Assembly (NCBI RefSeq): GCF_018968705.1
Contig: NZ_CP076668.1
Coordinates: 2,863,001 to 2,927,000, forward strand
Direction: 5' to 3'
DNA: 64,000 nucleotides
DNA from: Pseudomonas lijiangensis
Lineage (GTDB): Bacteria > Pseudomonadota > Gammaproteobacteria > Pseudomonadales > Pseudomonadaceae
The translations under genes and the position numbers were made by a program. The first letter of the stretch is position 1. Each line of letters begins with the position of its first letter. Of the stretch, positions 40,132 through 48,785 are shown in pieces. Below the pieces are notes generated by a model. It worked only from the letters and a program-made list of their open reading frames with translations, did no database searches and was not told the DNA's origin.

Positions 40132-41319
40132 ATGACCAACCGCTCTAAACTGCCGCCAACCGTCTACCTGCTGGGTTTGACGATCTTCACACTGGTCACC
40201 GCAGAGTTCATGGTGGCCGGGATGATGCCGGCGTTGGCCGACTCATTCTCGGTGAGCCTTGCCCAGGTCGGTAACCTCATTGCCTTTTATGCACTGGGCA
40301 TGGCGCTGGGCGGACCGCCCGTCATGGTGCTTCTGGTGTCCCGCAGTATTGGCAACAAGCCCGCACTCATCGGGCTATTGGCTGTGTATGTTGCAGCCGG
40401 AGCACTGGCATCGGCGGCGCAAAGCTACGAAATCCTGTTGCTGGCCAGAGTCATCATGGGCGTGTCCAGCGCTGCCTGCATCGGGCTGTGCATGACGATC
40501 TGCGCCGGACTTGTACCGCCTGAAGCCCGGGGGCGGGCGGTGTCGGTTGTCCTGGGCGGACTCATGCTTTCGCCTGTGGCTGGCGTACCGATGACCAACC
40601 TGATTGAGCATGCTTTTGGCTGGCGTGCGAGTTCATGGATGATCGTGGCGTTATCCCTGGTGTGCACATTCCTGGTCGCTACCCGACTGCCTGCTGGCGG
40701 TGCAGACAAACAGCCAGCCTTACGGCAGCAATTGCGGGATCTCAACAACCTCAGCCTCTGGGGCGCTTACCTCACCAGCGGCCTGATCATCGGATCGACC
40801 TTCGCGGCGTTCAGCTACATCACACCGATTCTGATCAAGGAAGTCGGCGTACTTCCCGGCTACATAGCACCAATTCTGGCGCTCTACGGTGTAGCCAACC
40901 TGGCAGGCAACATGTTCGTCGGACGTATCGCCGACCGCCATACATTCCCGGCATTGGGCTGGGGGCTGGCGCTGTTGGTACTGGCATTGAGCGGCTTTGC
41001 GCTGGCTGGCGATCATCAGTGGCTGAACGTCGCGTGCTTCATCGCAATCGGCCTGACCGGTGTCTCACTGAATCCGGCAATGGCCGCACGCGTCATGAAA
41101 GCCGCCGAGCCGGGCGCACTGGTGAATACACTTCACACATCGGTCATCACGGCAGGCCTCGCGCTGGGTAGCTGGGCAGGCGGAGAAGCTATCAATGCCG
41201 GGTATGGACTGCGTGGACCGCTGTGGGTCGGAGCCGGGATGGCGTTGTTGGGGTTGATTAGCGTGGTGCGGCCGTTGATGCAGGGCTCTTCGGCAACGAG
41301 GTCCTGTGCTCAAGGTTGA
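40132..41319 (+). CDS. MFS transporter (DHA1/AraJ-like exporter)
   Basis: 395 residues from ATG 40132; a TTG 21 bases upstream is less likely. Twelve membrane segments are visible. TVYLLGLTIFTLVTAEFMVAGMMPALADSFSV-type N-termini are typical of AraJ/YdhP-like DHA1 exporters, with RVIMGVSSAACIGLCMTICAGLVPPEARGRAVSVV as motif region. It follows the importer operon by 32 bases, so an importer and an exporter are probably co-expressed. A similar pairing occurs in opine-metallophore (Cnt) operons, but no metallophore synthase gene is present here. Confidence 0.9.
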   Translation: MTNRSKLPPTVYLLGLTIFTLVTAEFMVAGMMPALADSFSVSLAQVGNLIAFYALGMALGGPPVMVLLVSRSIGNKPALIGLLAVYVAAGALASAAQSYEILLLARVIMGVSSAACIGLCMTICAGLVPPEARGRAVSVVLGGLMLSPVAGVPMTNLIEHAFGWRASSWMIVALSLVCTFLVATRLPAGGADKQPALRQQLRDLNNLSLWGAYLTSGLIIGSTFAAFSYITPILIKEVGVLPGYIAPILALYGVANLAGNMFVGRIADRHTFPALGWGLALLVLALSGFALAGDHQWLNVACFIAIGLTGVSLNPAMAARVMKAAEPGALVNTLHTSVITAGLALGSWAGGEAINAGYGLRGPLWVGAGMALLGLISVVRPLMQGSSATRSCAQG

Positions 41320-41396
41320 GAGGGTTTGATCCGGTTTATGGCGTTTGGCATGATTCAGGGCTTCAAACATCCAACCCATACGTAAAGGAATACTCG

Positions 41397-41801
41397 ATGC
41401 CAATCTATCTGGCGGCCGAATCGGAACTGCATGTAGGCCAAGGCTCAGTCACAGAAGCACCTGCGGCAGAAGGAACTCACATTGTTGTATTTGAGGACGA
41501 CGAAGGCACTGGCTATTTCTACGCCCTGGACACAGCAGTAGAAGGCAACCCGATTCAGGACGCGCTGCATATCTACAACGCCGAGGACGTTTCAGACAAA
41601 GAAAAACCCTCCAGCGTGAAGATCGGCTGGTCCATGGATCACAGCAAGGCCGTGTTGCTGATCAACGATTACCCGCACGCCATATTTGATTTCACGGCGA
41701 AGCAAGGTTATTGCCGCACAGGGTTCCCGCCAGCAGTTGGCAATGGTTGGTCAGAGCGTGGCCACGAATGGGATGATGCGGCGCTGGGTTTGTTTGCGTA
41801 A
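41397..41801 (+). CDS. DUF2251-like cytoplasmic protein
   Basis: 134 residues from ATG 41397, with AAAGGA at good spacing. No signal peptide or membrane segment. The VVFEDDEGTGYFYALDT and KIGWSMDHSKAVLLINDYPHAIFDF blocks are ones I associate with DUF2251, a small acidic family of unknown function. It stands 77 bases after the MFS gene and may have its own promoter. Confidence 0.75.
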   Translation: MPIYLAAESELHVGQGSVTEAPAAEGTHIVVFEDDEGTGYFYALDTAVEGNPIQDALHIYNAEDVSDKEKPSSVKIGWSMDHSKAVLLINDYPHAIFDFTAKQGYCRTGFPPAVGNGWSERGHEWDDAALGLFA

Positions 41802-42145
41802 GAGCGAGGTCGGGTTTCGCGAGATAGCATCAGTGCGAGTGCGGTGGTTCGTGGTGATGTTTTTCTCGCTGGTGAGAAATTCAGGTTTGGGGCGTGGGAT
41901 TGCCTGTTGAAAAGCACCAGCAGAGAGTTACACGCTTTGCGTATGTAGATTCGTATAATGTGTATTATGTTAAATAATGTATTATGCAAGAAAAGACTCC
42001 CTTGCTGGCGGTACCTAAAGATCGGAAATTCAGAACGCGTCAATCGCGTTTTGGTGGCATGGCCGTCGTGAACCAAGCCGCCGGCACGCGGCTTGGCACT
42101 ACGGGCCTTCATCCTCACACGCCTTCAAGTCTTGTGAGCAACTGC
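41802..42145. other. 344-base intergenic region with two hairpins
   Basis: No supported gene. It contains an AT-rich tract (about 41945-41990), a short hairpin AACGCG-TCAAT-CGCGTT followed by TT (42033-42049), which may end the DUF2251 transcript, and a hairpin CCAAGCCGC / GCGGCTTGG (42073-42096), which may end the - strand transcript. Confidence 0.5.
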
Positions 42146-42541
42146 TCAAACAGTCTCCAGGACTGCCTCTTCTTCCTGCGCGATGGTTTCTTCGACTGCC
42201 AACTGGTGCCTGGTCCACTCGGCAGCGACTGCTGGATTTTCACGAATCTGCTCTTCGATCCGGAGGGTTTCACGATACTCGAGTGCCTGGGAGATCATCG
42301 TCCACTGAGTTTCTACGCCGAGTGATTCAAGCTCCTTGCGAATGGACGGCAGATCGATCCGGAAGAACTCCTTGCGAGGATTCACTTTGTTGACCTGTTC
42401 ACGCAAAAAATGGCGATGCAGTTGTTTTTCCAGACCTGGCGCGTCGTCACTGAAGATCATAGCGTGTACATCAAACTCAAACGGGACGCTTGCGTCGCCC
42501 AGTTCACGGACACGATCCAATGGCTCAAGCCGACGAGTCAT
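42146..42541 (-). pseudogene. Detached C-terminal part of a GIY-YIG (T5orf172) nuclease domain
   Basis: 131 residues in the same frame as the DUF4041 gene and separated from it by a single TAA. It begins MTRRLEPLDRVRELGDASVP, which in intact T5orf172/GIY-YIG proteins directly follows the VYKIG motif. LEKQLHRHF and VNPRKEFFRIDL match the later helices and conserved Asn region of the fold. The segment with the two catalytic-core tyrosines (GHVYVI...VYKIG in relatives) is absent at DNA level. The ATG is therefore an internal Met, probably untranslated or expressed as a dead fragment. Confidence 0.8.
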
Positions 42542-43669
42542 TTAAACGTGACCTGCCCGGGTTCGCTGGGCCATTGACAGAGCACGCTGATTTTTCTCTT
42601 CAGCCGCTTTCAGTTGGTCTTGGAGCAATGCCAGGCGAGCCTCAAATTCGGCCCGCTCTGCGGCGTTAGCTGCGGCAACCTGCTCCTGAGCTTTCTCCAA
42701 AGCTTTGCGCAGCGTCGTTTCTTCCTTGGCGGCGTCTTTAATGGCTCGCTCGTATTCACGTCGAGCCTTTTCTTCCTCACGCATCTGTTCACGCAGTTGT
42801 CGCTGCTCTTCGCGCTCTTGATCTTTCAGCAGCTTCGCAGTGACACCCCAGCGTAGTTCTTCAAGACGAGCCTTTAGGTACTCCTCGTTCACCCGAGCAT
42901 TTCGGAATGGAGCGCCCAGTTGGTTGACCACTGCTGCAGCGTCAAGGATTTCCTGTTCGAGCTTGCCGTGATTATCTGATTTGGAGCGAGACAGTATCGA
43001 GTCGATCTTGCCGTTGAAGGCGTCGGTCACAAATCGAATAGCGGTTTCCCGGCGATTCGCTTCGGCATAATCACAGCTGGCCGCCCTGCCCGTTTTCACC
43101 AGAACCTTGGTGTGCTCACGTGCCTCTTTGAGTTTCTGTCCAGCCTCGGTGAATCCAAACTCCTCAGCCAGGTCGTCCAGGAGATGGTAAGTCGGGACGA
43201 TATAGGCATCGCCGTAACCTTCGATGATGTTCTTCATGGCTTTGGCGGCATCGGCATATTGCTTTGCCTTGCCCATAGCCTCCATGGCGTCGCCGGCGAT
43301 TTCTTGAGCGCGCTCGTTCGCTGTCGCTACAATTTTGTCGGCATCAGCGATCGCTTTGGCCAAGCGGTTTTCTGCCTGATCGACCCGGGACTGGGCAAGT
43401 TGAACCAGTCGGGTGCGTTCCGCGCTGGCTTCAGCGGAAAGACGTAACGCCTCTGCCTCGACATCCATGATGCCTTTAAAACGTTCAAGCTCGTGGATTC
43501 GAGCTTGAAGCTGTTTCCGGAGCTCGTCGATTTCGGCTTCAGTTTTCTCCAGGTCGTTTTTTCTAGCGTTGAGCTGCAGGCTCAGTTGAGCAATTTTGCC
43601 GTTCGCCTTGGTGTTTCTTATCAAAAGTATGAGCGCGGCTATGCCTGCAATTACGGCAATGATTTCCAT
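42542..43669 (-). CDS. Membrane-anchored DUF4041 protein (SNIPE-like), truncated before its nuclease
   Basis: 375 residues. An N-terminal membrane helix (residues 3-20, IIAVIAGIAALILLI) is followed by a long coiled coil (about 25-130), the DUF4041 core (about 135-265, with NIIEGYGDAYIVPTYHLLDDLAEEFGF) and a second coiled coil ending QRTRAGHV-stop. In relatives GHV continues into a GIY-YIG nuclease. This architecture is that of SNIPE, described as a surface nuclease that cuts phage DNA during entry. Here an in-frame loss has removed the GIY-YIG core and left TAA, so nuclease activity should be gone. Any role of the remaining DUF4041 part is unknown. Confidence 0.85.
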   Translation of the reverse strand: MEIIAVIAGIAALILLIRNTKANGKIAQLSLQLNARKNDLEKTEAEIDELRKQLQARIHELERFKGIMDVEAEALRLSAEASAERTRLVQLAQSRVDQAENRLAKAIADADKIVATANERAQEIAGDAMEAMGKAKQYADAAKAMKNIIEGYGDAYIVPTYHLLDDLAEEFGFTEAGQKLKEAREHTKVLVKTGRAASCDYAEANRRETAIRFVTDAFNGKIDSILSRSKSDNHGKLEQEILDAAAVVNQLGAPFRNARVNEEYLKARLEELRWGVTAKLLKDQEREEQRQLREQMREEEKARREYERAIKDAAKEETTLRKALEKAQEQVAAANAAERAEFEARLALLQDQLKAAEEKNQRALSMAQRTRAGHV

Positions 43670-43729
43670 ATGAGATTGTCCTTTCCGTAGGAACCACAGT
43701 TTCTAAGGCACTACGTTAATTGAAGATAT

Positions 43730-43745
43730 GCACGATATCTCGTGC
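43730..43745. promoter_or_regulatory. Palindrome GCACGA-N4-TCGTGC
   Basis: A perfect 6+6 inverted repeat near the expected promoter of the DUF4041 gene. A possible operator; the regulator is unknown. Confidence 0.35.
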
Positions 43746-43967
43746 GAGACTTTGCGGAGGTTGTACTGAAGAAAATCTGCTCAGCGCCTGCTGATTACGA
43801 ACATGATGGATTCCGATTCCGTATTTTGGCGTGGCAAGCTTACAACTCAAAATAGCCTAATGCCATCACTTCCACTGCGTTGCTTGGTCTATTGGTATTG
43901 GGGCAGGGTGATATCTGCCACTGGGTCAAGGGCGAACAGTGAACTCGCGAAAGAGCCTGCACCACAG

Positions 43968-43983
43968 TAGTACACCTGTGCTA
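43968..43983 (+). promoter_or_regulatory. LexA2-type operator, copy 1
   Basis: TAGTACA-CC-TGTGCTA, containing GTAC-N4-GTGC. It ends 51 bases before the DUF1963 start and overlaps a possible -10 element (TGCTAT). One of five sites fitting TAGYACA-N2-TGTRCTA. Confidence 0.65.
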
Positions 43984-44034
43984 TCGGTAAGCATCAGCAA
44001 TTCGATTATTGTTTTACCTTAAGCCCACGACATC

Positions 44035-45513
44035 ATGCCAAGCCTCGCTATTCCACACAGATACCCGTTGGCATATCGCATGCTGCAATGGCAACTCGAC
44101 TGGCACTGCAACCCAGTCCTAACGCTTTGCAACGTAGAGGTTCAGGAAGTGGCAGCTCAAACACAGTCTCCCTATGACGCGAGCCTGCGCGACCACCAGG
44201 CGGAAGCCGAGCTTGAGGCTTACATTCACAAGCACCGCAAAACCGGCATCGTGCTGCAGCGGGCGTATCCACCTACCGCGTTCCCCAAAGTGCGCAGCCG
44301 GCTGGGCGGTTTACCGCAATTGCCGCAGACTTTTGAATGGCCGGTAGGTGTCAGCTACGGTGAGTCGACCCCCATGCATTTCCTTGCCCAGATCGACTGC
44401 GCGGAGTTGCCACGTGTCGAGTCGCTCATGCCAACGCAGGGCATGTTGTTCTTCTTTGCCGCAAACGACGAAGAACAGATTTGGAATACAGACGCACCCT
44501 GGGAACGTGTCCGGGTCCTGTATGCGCACAACGTGCCCGAGGACCAGCCCGCGCGCCAGGCGCCGGAAAATCTGCGCTCGATTCAGGACGTGAAGACAGT
44601 GGACAGTCCGTACACGGAACCGGAGTGGTTGTTGCCGGGTGAGAGTGGTCCCCGCGTCCACGTGCAGTGGCCATTGGTTGCACGGCGGATGGACACTTGG
44701 CCATACGACATGCCGACACCAGAAGACGGCTCAAGGCCAGACATGGCGGCCTACCATCAGCGATGGTCCGAGCTGAGCCTCGGAGCCGCTGTGGCGGCGA
44801 CCGGGCTAATACCCAACGCCGACGCGGTTTTACATTGGGAGCAGCCGCTGTCTCAAACCTGGAAGTTCCCTGCCCAGTGGTTGCGCTATCAGCTTGATTT
44901 CCCCCAGGTGGGTAGCATGATAGATCGCCTCGCACGGATCGTAGGCAATGCCCGAAGCAAGAAAACACGCAGTTTCGTGGCTGATCAGGATGTGCTGGAC
45001 TGGGTGGAGCTCGCGAAAAGCATCGGCTGGGATAACGCTCCCGATGAGGCCGCAAGGGAGGCGTTTAGAAACTGGATCATTGAACAGATCGGGGATGAAG
45101 ACGAAAGCTCCACACTCACCGACAGAACAATGGGACGTGTATTCACATCAGGTTTGCTGGCCTCTGTTGCCTACGTCGCGGGTTCACCTGACGCAGCGCG
45201 GTTGATTCCATTACAGCTCTATCGTGGCCTTGAGGGCGAGCACTTGCCGTATGTGGAAAGTCATCGCAAGCATGCCGATGGACGAAAGTACTGTGCCGAG
45301 GCCAGGGTCCACCAGATGTTGGGGCACGTCCCACTGTTGCAAGGGACCATACCTGATATCGATGGCGAGCCGGTATGCCTGCTGCAGCTCGCCTGGGATC
45401 CTGCCATCGACCTCAAGTTTGGGGATTGCGGCCAAGCGACTTTCTGGATCTCCAGAGAAGACCTGGCGGTCCAGAACTTTGATCGCGTGGCAGCGGTGGT
45501 TGAATCACATTGA
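44035..45513 (+). CDS. DUF1963 (YwqG-like) protein
   Basis: 492 residues, no signal peptide. PKVRSRLGGLPQLPQTFEWP, MHFLAQIDCAELP and MLFFFAANDEEQ are the usual DUF1963/YwqG blocks, and the C-terminal LLQLAWDPAIDLKFGDCGQATFWISREDL completes the domain. An insert of about 200 residues in the middle makes it longer than YwqG. Biochemical function is unknown; the family is found scattered and often near contact-dependent or defence loci. It is preceded by a LexA2-type site, suggesting damage-inducible expression. Confidence 0.85.
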   Translation: MPSLAIPHRYPLAYRMLQWQLDWHCNPVLTLCNVEVQEVAAQTQSPYDASLRDHQAEAELEAYIHKHRKTGIVLQRAYPPTAFPKVRSRLGGLPQLPQTFEWPVGVSYGESTPMHFLAQIDCAELPRVESLMPTQGMLFFFAANDEEQIWNTDAPWERVRVLYAHNVPEDQPARQAPENLRSIQDVKTVDSPYTEPEWLLPGESGPRVHVQWPLVARRMDTWPYDMPTPEDGSRPDMAAYHQRWSELSLGAAVAATGLIPNADAVLHWEQPLSQTWKFPAQWLRYQLDFPQVGSMIDRLARIVGNARSKKTRSFVADQDVLDWVELAKSIGWDNAPDEAAREAFRNWIIEQIGDEDESSTLTDRTMGRVFTSGLLASVAYVAGSPDAARLIPLQLYRGLEGEHLPYVESHRKHADGRKYCAEARVHQMLGHVPLLQGTIPDIDGEPVCLLQLAWDPAIDLKFGDCGQATFWISREDLAVQNFDRVAAVVESH

Positions 45514-45581
45514 GTCTAATAACGTGAGCCATTCACTTTTCCTAGCGCTGCTGGCTCTCAGTCAGGCGCAAGTTCGGGGGT

Positions 45582-45613
45582 GCGAATCGGGCGGCGCTCC
45601 GCTCATTCGCGAA
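45582..45613. repeat. REP-like composite element, copy 1
   Basis: A 32-base sequence beginning GCGAATCGGGCGGCGCTCCG and ending ATTCGCGAA. It recurs with one mismatch, inverted, at 57272-57303. It sits between the DUF1963 and LprI-like genes. ATTCGCGAA is the usual end of Pseudomonas REP elements. Confidence 0.75.
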
Positions 45614-45659
45614 GGGGCCTTACATCCACAGAATAGTTGTCGTCAAGAATGCCACTTTC

Positions 45660-45673
45660 CCGGATGAATCCGG
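45660..45673. promoter_or_regulatory. Palindrome CCGGAT-GA-ATCCGG
   Basis: A perfect 14-base inverted repeat 43 bases upstream of the LprI-like gene. Operator or small hairpin; nothing decides between them. Confidence 0.3.
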
Positions 45674-45715
45674 TCCCACGGGATCGTGACAAACTTGGGC
45701 TAGAGAGACTGTCAG

Positions 45716-46117
45716 ATGAAAAAAAGAATTGGCCTGTGTGTCGCAAGCACCCTGCTGGTTACCTTCGCGCTGAACGTGAGTGCCGGAAGCGAAGATATAC
45801 CTGCAGGCTATTCCAGCTTTGGGTTTGCCGAGCGCTGCGACGACGAGAGTGCAAAGTTGACCACGCTTGAGGACATCGCGTGTTCAAGCGATAGCCTGCG
45901 AGCCCAGGACAGTAAAATGCTGGCACTGGTCGAAGAGGTAAGGTCAGAAACAAAAGGTGTGGACGGTGAAACGGGCAAGAACATAGACCCGATGGGCATA
46001 CAACAGAAAGAATGGCACGATGCCTTGGCTCACGTCTGTAAAGACGCTATGTGCCTTACAGTGGCCTACGCAGCCCGCATCGCAGCGATTCACAAAGAAT
46101 GGTCAGAGGCGCTGTGA
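45716..46117 (+). CDS. Secreted LprI/DUF1311-like protein
   Basis: 133 residues with a signal peptide cleaved near ALNVSAG-SE. The mature part has the spacing of LprI-type lysozyme-inhibitor domains: early Cys, AKLTTLEDIACSSDSLRAQD, and a later C-x4-C pair (HVCKDAMCL) followed by a YAARIAAIHKEW helix. Probably periplasmic. LprI proteins inhibit lysozyme in mycobacteria, but the domain is widespread and its role here is unproved. A second protein with this domain is at 60207-61334. Confidence 0.7.
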   Translation: MKKRIGLCVASTLLVTFALNVSAGSEDIPAGYSSFGFAERCDDESAKLTTLEDIACSSDSLRAQDSKMLALVEEVRSETKGVDGETGKNIDPMGIQQKEWHDALAHVCKDAMCLTVAYAARIAAIHKEWSEAL

Positions 46118-46145
46118 TCAGCTCTGCGCTTCTTGGAAAACCCAC

Positions 46146-46460
46146 CTACTCCAACCCTCCACTGGCCCAATCAGCATAAGGCGTATCAAAAACACGCCGT
46201 CGGTTGTAATCAGGACTGCCATCGCTCCACCACACAGCGCCTCGCTCACCGAGCGCCACCTTGGCAGCGTTGACCTTTGAACGAGCCGCTTTGAGGAGAT
46301 CAGGATCGCCAGAGGCCTTGGCCTGTTTCACTTCTCTACGGGCACTCATGAGTTCATGTACCAGGCGCTGCCGCTCATCCTCGGAGAGTGATGGATTAGA
46401 GCATCGCCAGAGCTGTCCTTTGACAACAAAATAGCGACCATCTGGTGTTGTCGGGTGCAT
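46146..46460 (-). CDS. Conserved small hypothetical protein
   Basis: 104 residues, MHPTTPDGRYFVVKGQLWRC at the N-terminus, a charged helical middle and GERGAVWWSDGSPDYNRR near the end. I recognise this as a protein found repeatedly in Pseudomonas and Burkholderia, without a known function. No signal peptide. It is convergent with the LprI-like gene, 28 bases apart. Confidence 0.75.
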   Translation of the reverse strand: MHPTTPDGRYFVVKGQLWRCSNPSLSEDERQRLVHELMSARREVKQAKASGDPDLLKAARSKVNAAKVALGERGAVWWSDGSPDYNRRRVFDTPYADWASGGLE

Positions 46461-46623
46461 GGATTTTCAACGCTCCTTTCTATTGTGCCTCACGCGATAC
46501 TCAATAGAACTTCCTCTGTAATGCAAGGTTCAGCGCTCGATGCCTTATGCAACTGAGTGCCTGGAGCACCGTCGATCAAGAACAGGCTGCCCCCTCCTCC
46601 TCTTCTTGGAATCATGCTCCCCT

Positions 46624-47568
46624 TCACACCACCTCCCGTCGCCGATCCTCTCTCGGGCACTTGGCAAACCGTGCCTTGTAGCTGCGGGTGAAATACGACG
46701 GCGACTCAAACCCGCACGCAATACCCACCTCCAGTACGCTCATATGGCTCTGACGAAGCAGTTGCCTGGCTTTTTCCAGGCGCAGGCCGAGATAAAAGTT
46801 GCTCGGTGTGTCGTTCAAGTGCAGACGAAACAGCCGCTCCAGCTGGCGCCGCGTCACCTTGATCAGCTCCGCCAGCGCCAGGGTGCTCAGCGGCGGCTCG
46901 GTGTGATTTTCCATCTCGCCGATCACCTGCACCAACTTCTTGTTGTTGATGCCGTAACGGGTAGCGATCTGCATACGCTGGTGGTCTTTGCGCGGGCGTA
47001 TGCGCCCAAGTACAAACTGCTCAGAGACGAGGATGGCCAGGTCTGGTCCGTGGGACTGGGCGATCAGGTCGAGCATCAGGTCGATGGATGCTGTACCGCC
47101 AGCGCAGGTGATGCGGCGACGATCAATTTCGAACAGTTCCTGGGTCACCGTGAGTTGTGAATAAGATTCCTTGAAGGCGTCGATGGCTTCCCAATGCAGG
47201 GTGAGCCGATAGCCATCGAGCAAGCCTGCTTCAGCAAGCACGCAGGCACCGGTGTCGATGGCACCGAGAGTCACTCCGTCGTGGTCGAGGCGGCGCAGCC
47301 ATTGTTCCAGAACCGGGGTGGAGAACTGCAGGGGGTCGAAACCCGCGACCACAAAGAGCGTCGCGCCCTTTTTCAGCGGTTCCAATGCAGCGTCGGCGTT
47401 AACTGACATCCCATTGCTAGCCAGTACCGCACCTCCATCGCAGCTCAGCACGTGCCAGCGGTACAGCTCGCCGCGAAAGCGGTTGGCCACTCGCAAGGGT
47501 TCCAGCGCGGATATAAAGCCAATGGCCGAAAAGCCCGGCATCAGCAAAAAGTAGAAGTCCTGGGACAT
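46624..47568 (-). CDS. cdhR: CdhR, GlxA-family AraC activator of carnitine catabolism
   Basis: 314 residues: an N-terminal DJ-1/PfpI-like sensor domain (FLLMPGFSAIGFISALEPLR; the nucleophile-elbow region reads AIDTGACVLAEAG) and a C-terminal double AraC HTH (SNFYLGLRLEKARQLLRQSH and VGIACGFESPSYFTRSYKAR). In P. aeruginosa CdhR activates the caiX-cdhCAB operon in response to carnitine. Here it is divergent from caiX with a 193-base shared promoter region, the same layout, which supports the assignment. Confidence 0.93.
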   Translation of the reverse strand: MSQDFYFLLMPGFSAIGFISALEPLRVANRFRGELYRWHVLSCDGGAVLASNGMSVNADAALEPLKKGATLFVVAGFDPLQFSTPVLEQWLRRLDHDGVTLGAIDTGACVLAEAGLLDGYRLTLHWEAIDAFKESYSQLTVTQELFEIDRRRITCAGGTASIDLMLDLIAQSHGPDLAILVSEQFVLGRIRPRKDHQRMQIATRYGINNKKLVQVIGEMENHTEPPLSTLALAELIKVTRRQLERLFRLHLNDTPSNFYLGLRLEKARQLLRQSHMSVLEVGIACGFESPSYFTRSYKARFAKCPREDRRREVV

Positions 47569-47761
47569 GGTGGCGCTCTCGTGGGGCGGCAGCGTAGTCG
47601 CTGTGATACGTCAGCTAAACGGGTAATTCAAGAGCGCAGGTCGCTGCAGTGCAAGAGCTGGTCGCCGCCGTGCGTTTTGTAGCCTCAGAAGGTACGTAAC
47701 TTGGCGACACGACGCACAAAGACGTCGGCCCCCATAATAATGACCTGCCGAGGGATTCATC

Positions 47762-48706
47762 ATGAATAGACTGATCAGCCGCTGCGTGCTTGCACTCAGC
47801 GCCATCTTGGGCACTAGCACTAATGTACTGGCAGCGGATGCCGCTTCCTGCCAGAACGTGCGCATGGGCGTGGTGAACTGGACCGACATAATCGCTACCA
47901 GCGCAATTACCCAAGTGCTGCTCGACAGCCTCGGTTACAAGACCAAACAGACCAGCGCCTCCCAGCAAATCATCTTCGCCGGCATCCGTGACCAGCGCCT
48001 GGACCTTTTCCTGGGCTACTGGAAACCACTGATGAGCCAGACCATCACGCCATTCGTCGATGCCGGGCAGGTGAAGGTCCTCGCCAAACCAAACCTGGAA
48101 GATGCGCGTGCCACCCTCGCCGTGCCGACATACCTGGCGGACAAGGGCCTGAAAACGTTCGCCGACATCGCCAAGTTCGAGAAAGAACTTGGCGGGAAGA
48201 TCTACAGCATTGAGCCGGGCTCGGGCGCCAACACCCAGATCAAGTCGATGATTGCCAAGAACCAGTTCGGTCTGGGCAAGTTCGAACTGATTGAATCCAG
48301 CGAGGCCGGTATGCTCGCCGCCGTCGACCGTGCGGTACGTCGCAAGGAAGCCGTGTTGTTCTTCGGCTGGGCACCGCATCCGATGAACGTCAAGATCGCC
48401 ATGACCTACCTCTCCGGCAGCGACGACGCCATGGGGCCGAACGAAGGCATGGCCTCGGTGTGGAACGTTACCTCGACAAACTATGCCGAGCAGTGCCCCA
48501 ACATCCACAAACTCCTGACCAACCTGACCTTCACCGTCGCCGATGTGAGCCAGATGATGCAGCCGCTGCTGGATCACAAGAACGCCTTGGAGTCCGCCAG
48601 GCAGTGGCTCAAGGATCACCCCCAAGATCAGCAACGCTGGCTGGAAGGCGTGACCACCTTCGATGGCAAACCGGCTGCGGCCAACCTGCAACTGACCCGT
48701 CAATAA
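47762..48706 (+). CDS. caiX: CaiX, periplasmic carnitine-binding protein
   Basis: 314 residues with a signal peptide cleaved near NVLAAD. OpuAC/ProX-type binding protein: VNWTDIIATSAITQVLLDSLGY, LDLFLGYWKPLM and VLFFGWAPHPMN carry the aromatic residues that cage trimethylammonium ligands. It supplies carnitine to a choline/betaine-type ABC permease encoded elsewhere. It is the first gene of the carnitine operon. Confidence 0.92.
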   Translation: MNRLISRCVLALSAILGTSTNVLAADAASCQNVRMGVVNWTDIIATSAITQVLLDSLGYKTKQTSASQQIIFAGIRDQRLDLFLGYWKPLMSQTITPFVDAGQVKVLAKPNLEDARATLAVPTYLADKGLKTFADIAKFEKELGGKIYSIEPGSGANTQIKSMIAKNQFGLGKFELIESSEAGMLAAVDRAVRRKEAVLFFGWAPHPMNVKIAMTYLSGSDDAMGPNEGMASVWNVTSTNYAEQCPNIHKLLTNLTFTVADVSQMMQPLLDHKNALESARQWLKDHPQDQQRWLEGVTTFDGKPAAANLQLTRQ

Positions 48707-48727
48707 CCTGATCCGGATCACCGTGTA

Positions 48728-48745
48728 GCAGCCGTTTTCGGCTGC
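48728..48745 (+). other. Hairpin between caiX and cdhC
   Basis: GCAGCCG-TTTT-CGGCTGC, a perfect 7-base stem, 22 bases after the caiX stop. It may allow higher expression of the binding protein than of the downstream enzymes, as is common in ABC operons. Confidence 0.5.
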
Positions 48746-48785
48746 CATACACCCCAACTACGCCCGTTTGTAAGGAACCTGCCTC

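Larger units (their letters stand above)
43670..44034. promoter_or_regulatory. Divergent promoter region, DUF4041 / DUF1963
   Basis: 365 bases between divergent genes. It contains a palindrome GCACGA-TATC-TCGTGC (43730-43745) 61 bases upstream of the DUF4041 gene and a LexA2-type site (43968-43983) upstream of the DUF1963 gene. No gene supported. Confidence 0.55.

Noticed and set aside
42146..42541. Treating the downstream 131-codon frame as an independent functional gene
   Set aside because: It begins exactly at an internal Met of a GIY-YIG domain, follows a stop in the same frame, and has no convincing ribosome-binding site of its own.
45224..45667. 147-codon frame overlapping the DUF1963 3' end
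   Set aside because: Out of frame with the well-supported DUF1963 gene, with Arg/Ser/Cys-rich sequence lacking domain motifs, and running through a REP-like element.
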